From contig CABUBX010000079.1 of NCBI GenBank assembly GCA_902489925.1, positions 1 through 9,558 on the forward strand: DNA of 9,558 nucleotides, given 5' to 3'. The notes under the pieces were generated by a model. It saw only the letters and a list, made by a program, of their open reading frames with translations. It searched no databases and had not been told where the DNA came from. The position numbers were made by a program, and so were the translations under genes. Source of the stretch: an uncultured Lachnospiraceae bacterium. GTDB taxonomy: Bacteria > Bacillota > Clostridia > Lachnospirales > Lachnospiraceae. Shown here one piece after another: positions 1-6,214 of this stretch (the stretch's first letter is position 1; each line of letters opens with the position of its first letter).

Positions 1-539
1 ATATGGATACGCTCTGGACAATTGACGGGGATGGCATTGTGACCTTGAAAATGTCGGTAGAAAAGTGTCCTGAATTTCCGACGCTGCCTAGATTTGGACT
101 GCGTTTGTTCATAAACAAGTCTATGAATAAAATCACCTATGAGGGTATGGGACCTTATGAAAGCTACTGTGACAAGCATAGAGCCTCATGGCACGGTATT
201 TTTTCAGATACGGCAGAAAATATGCATGAGGATTATATTAAGCCGCAGGAAAACGGCAGCCATTTTGACTGCTCATGGGTGATGGCAGAAGGTGATGAAA
301 AGTGCTTTTGTGTGGCAGGAGGTCAGCCTTTTTCAATGAATGCCTCCGTATATACGCAGGAAGAATTGACAATCAAGCAGCATAATTTTGAGCTTGTACC
401 GTCAGAGTTTATGGTGCTTTGTATTGATTATGCACAAAGCGGTGTCGGCTCTAACAGCTGTGGGCCGCAGCTGTTGGAAAAATACAGATTTGATGAATCG
501 GCATTTGATTTCAGTATAGTATTTTCCTTCAAACATTAA
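1..539 (+). CDS. lacZ: Beta-galactosidase (GH2, LacZ type), C-terminal fragment cut by the window edge
   Basis: This is the last ~179 codons of a cytoplasmic beta-galactosidase that hydrolyses lactose and other beta-galactosides. The reading frame is open through the left edge, so the ATG at position 3 is internal and the gene starts outside the window. The visible part is the C-terminal beta-sandwich (small-chain domain): a GMGPYESYCDKHRASWHG block at residues ~49-66 of the visible ORF matches the GxGPxENYxDR signature of the family, followed by EDYIKPQENG (~77-86) and IDYAQSGVGSNSCGP (~142-156). In E. coli LacZ the equivalent of the last block carries Trp999, which lines the sugar site; here the aligned residue appears to be Cys, as I recall for many clostridial enzymes. 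The catalytic glutamates lie upstream and cannot be checked. The stop is followed after 23 bases by a hairpin terminator. Family assignment is secure; exact substrate is not. Confidence 0.9.
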   Translation, partial: MDTLWTIDGDGIVTLKMSVEKCPEFPTLPRFGLRLFINKSMNKITYEGMGPYESYCDKHRASWHGIFSDTAENMHEDYIKPQENGSHFDCSWVMAEGDEKCFCVAGGQPFSMNASVYTQEELTIKQHNFELVPSEFMVLCIDYAQSGVGSNSCGPQLLEKYRFDESAFDFSIVFSFKH

Positions 540-562
540 AAGTAATATTATTGTGAATTGAT

Positions 563-600
563 AAAAGCCCTCAAACATCAAAAGATGTTTGGGGGCTTTT
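563..600. terminator. Bidirectional rho-independent terminator between lacZ and the convergent membrane-protein gene
   Basis: A 17-bp stem (563-579 pairing with 584-600, one G-U pair) closes on an AAAA loop. The outer part is AAAAGCCC/GGGCTTTT, so each strand ends in a T-run. It serves lacZ on + and the unknown gene on -; the stop codon of the latter (599-601) overlaps the outer base of the stem. Confidence 0.88.
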
Positions 601-1474
601 ACTCCGGATAGACCATGGTATGACAAAGAGCATAAACCATCCTGGCACGGTTTTTGTAACTAAGATTCATAGGAAGATTTGCGACTTTTTCTTCGTTTTC
701 ATAGATTTCGATTTCAGCGGTATCGCCATTGTAATACGTAGGTTTTGCGGTGCAGTAATTCATATCATATTCTTTGACAGAACGGAATTTACGGTAAGTT
801 AAAATCTTTGAATTTTGGTCATAGGTTATTCGAACGAATGGATTTCCTATGAGTACAATACAGAAAATGGCAGCAAGCGAGAGAAAAAATAAGTCTACAA
901 AAATCGATACTGCAAGAATAAGGGCAAGCAGAGGCCAAAATGTAAATAATAAACGGGGTGATGCATGAACTTTAATGACAGAGCTTTCGTTGCCTACAAA
1001 TTTAAATTTGAGCTTTTCTTTTTCCATAAGATTACGACAGAAAAATCGTTCTTCTTTGGAGAGATAGAATTTTTTTCCGTTATTAAATATAACTTTAGCA
1101 GTTCCATCGTCTTCATAAACGATATGTCTGATATCCTTGCAGTTAAATTTGCGCGTGATGCGAAAGACGTTTCTATGAATAATATGACCATCTTTATAAA
1201 TAACTAAATGATTGATTGAAAACAACAACATAAATATGATAAATGACCAAAGTAAGGCTAACATAAGTACTGTGATGATTTTCTCCGCTGTACTATGCGC
1301 AGCAGCATATATAGAAGAAGATACAGGTACATAAATAATTAACAGAATAATAAAAGTGATAGAAAAGGATATAGGTGTTTTTAATACATTTGGATTTTCC
1401 TGCTGTTTTTTTTGATATGATTTCGCAAGACCATTATAAACAGAATTTCCAATCTTATTCCCCATTGCAGACAT
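599..1474 (-). CDS. Unrecognised integral membrane protein with four predicted helices and an apparent internal duplication
   Basis: I do not recognise this 291-residue protein. The chosen start is the ATG at 1474 because a purine-rich GGGGGG ribosome site lies 7 bases before it; an upstream in-frame ATG (1504) has no such site and falls upstream of the start point predicted from the promoter at 1507-1535. Hydrophobic stretches at ~34-57 and 65-88 form one helical pair, and ~174-194 and 196-212 a second. Each pair is followed by a soluble, strand-rich segment (~90-160 and ~212-290). These two segments begin alike (IYKDGHIIHRNVFR and ITYDQNSKILTYRKFR), suggesting two copies of a helix-helix-beta unit, perhaps PH-like as in YcxB-type proteins; that comparison is tentative. 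No signal peptide or catalytic motif is evident. It is transcribed divergently from the NAD operon and converges on lacZ. A role cannot be assigned. Confidence 0.75.
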   Translation of the reverse strand: MSAMGNKIGNSVYNGLAKSYQKKQQENPNVLKTPISFSITFIILLIIYVPVSSSIYAAAHSTAEKIITVLMLALLWSFIIFMLLFSINHLVIYKDGHIIHRNVFRITRKFNCKDIRHIVYEDDGTAKVIFNNGKKFYLSKEERFFCRNLMEKEKLKFKFVGNESSVIKVHASPRLLFTFWPLLALILAVSIFVDLFFLSLAAIFCIVLIGNPFVRITYDQNSKILTYRKFRSVKEYDMNYCTAKPTYYNGDTAEIEIYENEEKVANLPMNLSYKNRARMVYALCHTMVYPE

Positions 1475-1506
1475 GATTAATCCCCCCCTGTTAAATATAT
1501 ACAATA

Positions 1507-1535
1507 ATTATATATTAAAAATATTTGAGATTCAA
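1507..1535 (-). promoter_or_regulatory. Sigma-A-type promoter of the membrane-protein gene
   Basis: On the minus strand TTGAAT (1535-1530) is followed after exactly 17 bases by TATAAT (1512-1507). The start point would fall near 1500, giving a ~26-base leader before the ATG at 1474 and excluding the upstream ATG at 1504. Confidence 0.65.
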
Positions 1536-1540
1536 TAGAT

Positions 1541-1574
1541 AGACACAAATCTCAACAACTGTCTTGTCACCTGT
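1541..1574 (+). promoter_or_regulatory. Candidate NiaR operator at the nad operon promoter
   Basis: The segment between the two divergent promoters holds an inverted pair AGACA (1541-1545) and TGTCT (1560-1564), running on into TTGTCACCTGT (1564-1574), which covers the -35 box of the nad promoter. niaR is the last gene of the operon, and NiaR proteins usually repress their own nad operon by binding sites rich in TGTC/GACA elements at the promoter. Position and composition fit, but the dyad is short and I cannot score it against a NiaR motif here. Confidence 0.4.
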
Positions 1575-1592
1575 AAAAATATAGTGTATAAT
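1564..1592 (+). promoter_or_regulatory. Sigma-A-type promoter of the nadABC-niaR operon
   Basis: TTGTCA (1564-1569) is separated by 17 bases from a perfect TATAAT (1587-1592). The start point would be near 1599, leaving a leader of about 73 bases before the GTG start of nadA. The -35 box overlaps the candidate NiaR operator. Confidence 0.75.
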
Positions 1593-1612
1593 CACCTTTA
1601 GTGCGGCCGCAA

Positions 1613-1629
1613 AATCACAATATGTGATT
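1613..1629 (+). repeat. 17-bp palindrome in the nadA leader
   Basis: AATCACA and TGTGATT flank a 3-base ATA spacer, forming a perfect inverted repeat 14 bases past the predicted transcription start. It could be an operator for a second regulator or a small leader hairpin; the loop is short for a stable RNA hairpin, which favours a protein site. AATCAC also occurs once more at 1590-1595. Confidence 0.5.
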
Positions 1630-1671
1630 GTCAGTGCCGGTGCGATTAAAGAATCTCAAGGAGGATTATGT

Positions 1672-2580
1672 GTGAAATCTGTGATAGAAGAAATAGAAAG
1701 CTTAAAGAAAGAGAAAAATGCGGTGATTTTAGCCCATTATTATGTGCCGGAGGAAGTTCAGGCCATTGCCGATGAGGTCGGTGATTCTTTTTATTTAAGT
1801 AAAAAGGCGAAGGAAAGCAGTGCGGATATCATTGTTTTTGCAGGGGTGTCCTTTATGGGCGAGAGTGCTGCAATGATGAATCCGGATAAAAAGGTATTGA
1901 TGCCGGACCTTACGGCAGACTGTGCGATGGCACATATGGCGACAGAAGAAAAGATTGAAAAGATGAGGCGTACATATGATGATTTGGCTGTTGTATGTTA
2001 TATTAATTCGACGGCAACTCTGAAATCTGCGGCAGATGTATGTGTGACATCATCCAATGCGGTAAATATTGTCAGAAAACTGCCGAATCAGCATATTTTC
2101 TTTATTCCTGACGGAAATCTTGGCGCCTATGTGAAGGAACAGGTGCCGGAAAAAGATGTGATTTTAAATGACGGCTATTGTCCTGTACATAAAAATATTA
2201 CATTGGATGACGTCAATGCAGCGAAGTCAGCCCATCAGGGGGCGCTGTTTTTAGTACACCCGGAATGTATCCGTGAGGTTGTTGCTGCCGCTGATTTTGT
2301 GGGCAGTACAGCGGATATTATTAAGTTTGCCAAGCAAAGTGAGGCAAAGGAATTTATCATCGGTACGGAAGACGGTGTGATGTATGAGTTAAAGCAGCAA
2401 AATCCGGATAAGAAATTTTATTCTGTGATGAATGGTCAGTGCTGTGAGGATATGAAAAAGGTGACTTTGTTAAAAATCAGAGATTGCCTTAAAAATGAGA
2501 GCGGTCTTATGACTGTAGATGAAGCAGTTTCAAAAAAAGCGGTTAAGCCGCTTGAGCGGATGCTGGAACTGGGAAAATAA
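1672..2580 (+). CDS. nadA: Quinolinate synthase NadA
   Basis: NadA condenses iminoaspartate with dihydroxyacetone phosphate to quinolinate, the second step of de novo NAD synthesis, in the cytoplasm. The 302-residue protein has the usual length for the family. The three ligands of its [4Fe-4S] cluster are visible as Cys84 (TADCAMA), Cys170 (GYCPVH) and Cys258 of the GQCCEDMKK motif (Cys257 is adjacent). AHYYVPEEVQ at 21-30 is the typical N-terminal substrate segment, and FAGVSFMGESAAMMNP (56-71) and FIPDGNLGAYV (144-154) are further family blocks. I chose the GTG at 1672 because AAGGAGG (1658-1664) sits 7 bases upstream; a longer frame from GTG 1624 has no ribosome site and would start inside the leader palindrome. 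It is first in the operon, 10 bases before nadB, which makes its substrate. Predicted to be repressed by NiaR. Confidence 0.96.
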   Translation: MKSVIEEIESLKKEKNAVILAHYYVPEEVQAIADEVGDSFYLSKKAKESSADIIVFAGVSFMGESAAMMNPDKKVLMPDLTADCAMAHMATEEKIEKMRRTYDDLAVVCYINSTATLKSAADVCVTSSNAVNIVRKLPNQHIFFIPDGNLGAYVKEQVPEKDVILNDGYCPVHKNITLDDVNAAKSAHQGALFLVHPECIREVVAAADFVGSTADIIKFAKQSEAKEFIIGTEDGVMYELKQQNPDKKFYSVMNGQCCEDMKKVTLLKIRDCLKNESGLMTVDEAVSKKAVKPLERMLELGK

Positions 2581-2590
2581 GGGGATTGTT

Positions 2591-3898
2591 ATGAAAAAAT
2601 TAGAGACAGATATACTCATTGTCGGAACAGGTGTCAGCGGACTTTTTGCTGCCCTGCATCTGCCTGAGGACAAACGTGTGCTGATGATTACAAAAGATGA
2701 GGAAAGTCACAGTGATTCTTTTTTGGCTCAGGGCGGCATTTGTGTGATGCACGATGATGACGATTATAACAGCTTTATGGAAGATACGATGAAAGCCGGA
2801 CATTATGAAAACAGAAAAGAATCGGTGGATATTATGATTCGCTCATCAAGGGATGTGATTGATGAACTGATTGGGTACGGTGTTGATTTCTGCATGAAAA
2901 ACGGTGAGTTAAATTATACGAGAGAGGGCTGCCATTCAAAGCCGAGAATTTTATATCATGAGGATATTACAGGTGAAGAAATTACAAGCAAGCTGCTTGC
3001 GGCTGTTCACCAAAGAAAAAATGTGACAATACTAGAGCATGTGACGATGCTGGATATGATTGAAAAGGACAATACGTGTCTTGGCGCGGCAGTTAAAGGT
3101 GAGGACGGCAGATTTTTTGTTATTGAGGCCGGACATACGATTTTTGCCAGCGGCGGCATTGGCGGTCTTTATGAACATTCGACAAATTACCCGCATCTGA
3201 CCGGTGATGCGCTGGCGATTGCAAAGCGGCACGGCGTTGAATTAGAGCATATTGATTATATACAGATTCATCCGACGACACTTTATTCCAAGCATCCGGG
3301 AAGGCGTTTTTTAATTTCCGAATCTGTCCGGGGCGAGGGGGCAAAGCTTTATAATGCTGCCGGTGAGCGTTTTACAAATGAAGTCCTGCCGAGAGATTTG
3401 CTTACAAAAGAAATCAAGGCTCAGATGGAAAAAGACGAGAAGCCTTTTGTGTGGCTTGATATGACAGTGCTTGGCAAAGAAGAAATACTCGGACATTTTC
3501 CGCATATTTATGAGCGCTGTCTTGAGGAAGGCTATGATGCAGTCAAAGAATGGATACCGGTTGTTCCGGCGCAGCATTATTTTATGGGCGGTATTCATGT
3601 CGATAAAAACAGTAAAACAACGATGGATAAGCTGTATGCAGTCGGCGAAACAAGCTGCAACGGTGTGCACGGCGCAAATCGTCTTGCAAGCAATTCTCTT
3701 TTAGAGAGTATTGTCTTTGCGAAACGCGCGGCTTTGCATATATGTGAAGATAGGGACGATTTAACTTCGATACACAAAGCTTATGATGAATTGGCAAAAT
3801 CGGTTGTCGGAAAGCTTGTGATGGAGGAGAGCCATTTGGCGAGAGCCTACAAGCAGGAAATATTGGATGAAATAGAAAGGGAGAGACAGGAAAAATGA
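2591..3898 (+). CDS. nadB: L-aspartate oxidase NadB
   Basis: This flavoprotein oxidises L-aspartate to iminoaspartate, which NadA uses; in anaerobes fumarate is the likely electron acceptor. The 435-residue protein shows the FAD-binding GTGVSG at 12-17, SFLAQGG at 43-49, TREGCHS at 110-116, HPTTLY at 227-232, RGEGA at 247-251, PRDLLTKEI at 267-275, HYFMGG at 329-334 and GANRLASNSLLE at 361-372. Residues of the E. coli substrate site (Glu121, Arg290, His351 and Arg386) have counterparts in these blocks. It is about 100 residues shorter than E. coli NadB; most of the C-terminal helical domain is missing, as I recall for other clostridial NadB proteins. The ATG at 2591 follows AAGGGG at 2579-2584. 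An upstream in-frame ATG (2519) lies inside nadA and is rejected. Its stop overlaps the nadC start by four bases (ATGA), implying coupled translation. Confidence 0.95.
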   Translation: MKKLETDILIVGTGVSGLFAALHLPEDKRVLMITKDEESHSDSFLAQGGICVMHDDDDYNSFMEDTMKAGHYENRKESVDIMIRSSRDVIDELIGYGVDFCMKNGELNYTREGCHSKPRILYHEDITGEEITSKLLAAVHQRKNVTILEHVTMLDMIEKDNTCLGAAVKGEDGRFFVIEAGHTIFASGGIGGLYEHSTNYPHLTGDALAIAKRHGVELEHIDYIQIHPTTLYSKHPGRRFLISESVRGEGAKLYNAAGERFTNEVLPRDLLTKEIKAQMEKDEKPFVWLDMTVLGKEEILGHFPHIYERCLEEGYDAVKEWIPVVPAQHYFMGGIHVDKNSKTTMDKLYAVGETSCNGVHGANRLASNSLLESIVFAKRAALHICEDRDDLTSIHKAYDELAKSVVGKLVMEESHLARAYKQEILDEIERERQEK

Positions 3899-4746
3899 AT
3901 ACAATTACAATGAAAATGAATGTGGACCATTTGATTATGCAGGCGCTTCAAGAGGATATCACAAGTGAGGATATTACAACAAATGCTGTCATGAGAGAGA
4001 GAAAGCAGGGCGAAGTACAGCTGATTTGTAAAGAAGACGGTATTATTGCGGGACTTGATGTGTTTAAAAGGGTATTTACACTGCTGGACGAGACAACAGA
4101 GGTCGAATTTTATGCAGCTGACGGTGATGCGGTAAGTAATGGACAGTTACTTGGTGTTGTCCGCGGCGATATTCGCGTGCTTTTATCCGGTGAACGTACA
4201 GCACTCAATTATTTGCAGCGCATGAGCGGTATTGCGACTTATACAAAGAGTATTGCAAAGCTTTTTGAGGGAAGCAAAACAAAGCTTCTCGACACAAGAA
4301 AAACGACTCCGAATATGCGTATTTTCGAGAAATATGCGGTAAAAGTAGGCGGCGGCTATAATCACAGATATAATTTGTCAGATGGTATTTTGCTGAAGGA
4401 TAATCACATCGGTGCGGCCGGCGGCGTGAAGGAAGCTGTGACTATGGCTAAGGAATATGCGCCGTTTGTACGCAAAATAGAGGTTGAAACAGAGACGCTT
4501 GAACAGGTTGAAGAAGCTGTTTGTGCCGGTGCAGATATTATTATGCTTGATAATATGACACCGGAGATGATGAAGGAGGCCATTGCGCTCATTGACGGCA
4601 GAGCTGAGACAGAGTGTTCGGGAAATGTCACAAGAGAGAATGTAGAGCGACTGACATCGCTTGGCGTTGATTATATTTCCAGCGGTGCGCTGACACATTC
4701 CGCGCCGATTCTTGATTTGTCTTTAAAGAATTTACATGAAATCTGA
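3895..4746 (+). CDS. nadC: Nicotinate-nucleotide pyrophosphorylase (carboxylating) NadC
   Basis: NadC converts quinolinate and PRPP into nicotinate mononucleotide with release of CO2 and pyrophosphate, joining the de novo branch to the common NAD pathway. The 283-residue length is standard. Visible motifs are GERTALNYLQRMSGIAT at 99-115, DTRKTTPNMR at 133-142, the glycine-rich VGGGYNHRYNLSDGILLKDN at 151-170, IEVETETLEQ at 195-204, IMLDNM at 216-221, ECSGN at 240-244 and ISSGALTHS at 261-269; the conserved Lys, Arg and His residues that bind the phosphates and carboxylates lie in these blocks. The ATG overlaps the nadB stop codon, and AGGAAAA upstream is a modest ribosome site, so translational coupling is likely. 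The gene is complete and no change to active-site residues is apparent. Confidence 0.96.
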   Translation: MNTITMKMNVDHLIMQALQEDITSEDITTNAVMRERKQGEVQLICKEDGIIAGLDVFKRVFTLLDETTEVEFYAADGDAVSNGQLLGVVRGDIRVLLSGERTALNYLQRMSGIATYTKSIAKLFEGSKTKLLDTRKTTPNMRIFEKYAVKVGGGYNHRYNLSDGILLKDNHIGAAGGVKEAVTMAKEYAPFVRKIEVETETLEQVEEAVCAGADIIMLDNMTPEMMKEAIALIDGRAETECSGNVTRENVERLTSLGVDYISSGALTHSAPILDLSLKNLHEI

Positions 4747-4784
4747 TAATAGTCAAAGTGATGCAAGGGAAAGGACTAAAACTG

Positions 4785-5312
4785 ATGGATGGAGAACAGA
4801 GAAGAAAAGAGATTATTGACTGCATTATCCAAAGTAAGTGCCCTGTGTCCGGAACAAAGCTTGCCGGAGGCTTTCATGTCAGCAGGCAGGTGATAGTGCA
4901 GGACATTGCCCTTTTGCGGGCTGCGGGCTATGAGATTATATCGACAAACCGTGGCTATATATGCCATGGCAGCCGCTCATCAGCAGTGCGTGTGCTTAAA
5001 ATGTGTCACACAGATGCGGATATCAGAAAAGAATTAAATATGATTGTCGATATGGGCGGGACAGTTGAGGATGTTTTTATCCGCCACAGAGTATACGGAG
5101 AGCTTCGGGCGCTGATGCATATATCGTCAAGACTTAAAGTGGAGAAGTTTATCGATGATATTAAAAGCGGGAAGTCAAGCCCGCTAAAAAATGTAACCTC
5201 CGACTATCATTATCATACGATTACGGCTGAAAGTGAGGAAATTTTAGACCATATTGAGCGGGAATTAAGAAAAGCCGGGATTTGTATAGAGATGGCGCCG
5301 TACGAAAAATAG
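4785..5312 (+). CDS. niaR: Niacin-responsive NAD-biosynthesis repressor NiaR (YrxA family)
   Basis: This 175-residue protein resembles the B. subtilis NiaR/YrxA repressor. Residues ~5-60 form a winged helix (HVSRQVIVQDIALLRAAGY at 31-49 as recognition region), and ~70-175 form the 3H domain that senses nicotinate. Putative metal ligands are His75, Glu83, His142 and His144, with the spacing I recall for the Thermotoga TM1602 structure; His101 in RHRVYGEL is another conserved histidine. I chose the ATG at 4785 because AAAGGA at 4770-4775 lies 9 bases upstream; in-frame GTG 4758 and ATG 4761 are possible but lack a clear ribosome site. It begins 38 bases after nadC as the last intact gene of the operon, so it probably autoregulates through the site near 1541-1574. 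Its stop codon abuts the remains of a phosphatase gene. Confidence 0.92.
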   Translation: MDGEQRRKEIIDCIIQSKCPVSGTKLAGGFHVSRQVIVQDIALLRAAGYEIISTNRGYICHGSRSSAVRVLKMCHTDADIRKELNMIVDMGGTVEDVFIRHRVYGELRALMHISSRLKVEKFIDDIKSGKSSPLKNVTSDYHYHTITAESEEILDHIERELRKAGICIEMAPYEK

Positions 5313-5574
5313 GAGGTAATCGCAGGCAATCACTGTGTCATGGCCTGTGAATGTTTTAAATTTTTGCTTGCGGAAATTACGGAAGAAAATATTTCACAAA
5401 TCAACGGAGATACGATAGAAAAACTTCTCAACTGGCAGGAAAACGGTGCAAAAACGACGATAGGACAATCATCACATTGCGATAGACTGCGGATGCAGTT
5501 TTCCGGGCGGAAGGCTTGGCTGTCTGCGGTTAGAGGATATGAAAGAATTTTATGTAGAAAATGACGGAGAGTAA
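5313..5574 (+). pseudogene. Remnant of a metallophosphatase (Ser/Thr protein phosphatase-like) gene, internally deleted
   Basis: Two pieces in different frames both look like one calcineurin-like metallophosphatase. The first, running straight on from the niaR stop codon, reads EVIAGNHCVMACECFKF and then ITEENISQINGDTIEKLLNW, ending near position 5460; GNH is the metal-binding GNH(E/D) motif of the family. The second, in the +1 frame from about 5465 to the TAA at 5572, reads NHHIAIDCGCSFPGGRLGC followed by LEDMKEFYVEN, matching the typical C-terminal IDCGC..GGRL...RL...E(E/K)FYV ending. The N-terminal half (with DxH and GDxxDRG) and the middle part with the later histidines are missing, so it cannot be active. 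A strong AGGAGG at 5311-5316 is a by-product of the join and has no start codon at a usable distance. The first frame alone gives a 74-codon ORF from ATG 5340, which I do not regard as a gene. Confidence 0.75.
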
Positions 5575-5604
5575 GTGTTTGCATTTGCTTTAGTGTCTAA
5601 AAAT

Positions 5605-5633
5605 ACTGGCACAGTTTTTAAAACTGTGCCAGT
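5605..5633. terminator. Bidirectional rho-independent terminator between the nad operon and bioY
   Basis: ACTGGCACAGT (5605-5615) pairs perfectly with ACTGTGCCAGT (5623-5633); GTTTTT follows on + and ATTTTT on -. It ends nadABC-niaR read-through on + and birA-bioY on -. The bioY stop codon (5618-5620) is in the loop. Confidence 0.92.
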
Positions 5634-6172
5634 GTTTTTCTTAAGCGAAAGCCGACAGGTGCGGCGATGATGATTTTTATAATGTCCAATGGGATAAAGG
5701 GAATGACACACATGGACAATGCCGCAGCCAGTCCTTTGCCTGTAAGGTGGACAAACCAAATCGTTCCGCAAATATAGCAGAGTGCCGTGCCTATAATGAG
5801 AGCTATCGGATAGATATAAAATTTTCCGGGAAATTTAGCAATCAAAAGTCCTGCACCCAATACACAGAAAATGTAACCGACGATATAACCGCCGGTGGGT
5901 CCTACAATAACACCTGCGCCGCCGGTAAAGCCCGAAAATACGGGAAGGCCTGCAAAGCCCAGCAAAATGTACAGGACGACGCTTAAAAAGCTCTGCAAAG
6001 GTGAAAGGGCGCCTGCGGCAAGATAAACGGCAAAGGTTGCCAAAGTCACGGAGGCTGCAGCTGTCGGTACAGGGATAGCGATTGGTGCCAGTACGCAAAT
6101 CACCGCCGCCATCATTGCTGAAACAGACATTGTTTTAATAGAAAGTTTTGATTTGGTTTGTGTTTTAGTCAT
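5618..6172 (-). CDS. bioY: Biotin transporter substrate-binding subunit BioY
   Basis: BioY is the membrane-embedded S component of an energy-coupling-factor (ECF) transporter and binds biotin with high affinity; in Firmicutes it usually works with a shared EcfA/EcfA'/EcfT module encoded elsewhere. The 184-residue length fits. Family signatures are VTLATFAVYLAAGAL at 42-56, LLGFAGLPVF at 70-79, GGAGVIVGPTGGYIVGY at 84-100 and the C-terminal PLDIIKIIIA at 161-170; about six hydrophobic helices are evident (roughly 18-36, 43-59, 62-80, 89-112, 120-140 and 147-172). The start is supported by AAGGAG 8 bases upstream (minus strand, 6186-6181). It lies 42 bases after birA and most likely shares its promoter. 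The last seven codons and stop are encoded within the terminator. No ecf or biotin-synthesis genes are present in the window, suggesting reliance on external biotin, though the rest of the genome is unseen. Confidence 0.94.
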   Translation of the reverse strand: MTKTQTKSKLSIKTMSVSAMMAAVICVLAPIAIPVPTAAASVTLATFAVYLAAGALSPLQSFLSVVLYILLGFAGLPVFSGFTGGAGVIVGPTGGYIVGYIFCVLGAGLLIAKFPGKFYIYPIALIIGTALCYICGTIWFVHLTGKGLAAALSMCVIPFIPLDIIKIIIAAPVGFRLRKTLAQF

Positions 6173-6214
6173 GGGAAATACTCCTTTTTCGTGGTATCCA
6201 GGTTAAGCTTTATT

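Noticed and set aside
1603..1610. GCGGCCGC 8-bp palindrome in the nadA leader
   Set aside because: Unusual in AT-rich leader DNA, but eight bases are too few for a claim and it matches no operator I know here; chance occurrence is acceptable.
1624..1671. N-terminal extension of nadA from GTG 1624
   Set aside because: No ribosome site; lies in the leader palindrome, while AAGGAGG fits the GTG at 1672 and gives the normal NadA length.
1599..1671. Riboswitch in the nadA leader
   Set aside because: The leader is only ~73 bases and shows no terminator or anti-terminator pair and no conserved riboswitch core I recognise (for example of NAD-II or NAD-I type).
2519..2590. N-terminal extension of nadB from ATG 2519
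   Set aside because: Overlaps the end of nadA, and the FAD-binding N-terminus begins naturally at the ATG at 2591 after AAGGGG.
3311..3670. 119-codon minus-strand ORF inside nadB
   Set aside because: Antisense shadow of a well-supported gene, with no ribosome site or recognisable protein character.
5340..5564. 74-codon plus-strand ORF beginning at ATG 5340 as a small gene
   Set aside because: No ribosome site at usable distance (AGGAGG lies over 20 bases upstream), and its two parts read as phosphatase only if the frame changes midway; better explained as part of a pseudogene.
5747..5986. Plus-strand ORF opposite bioY
   Set aside because: Antisense to an unmistakable BioY; low-complexity composition typical of a shadow frame.
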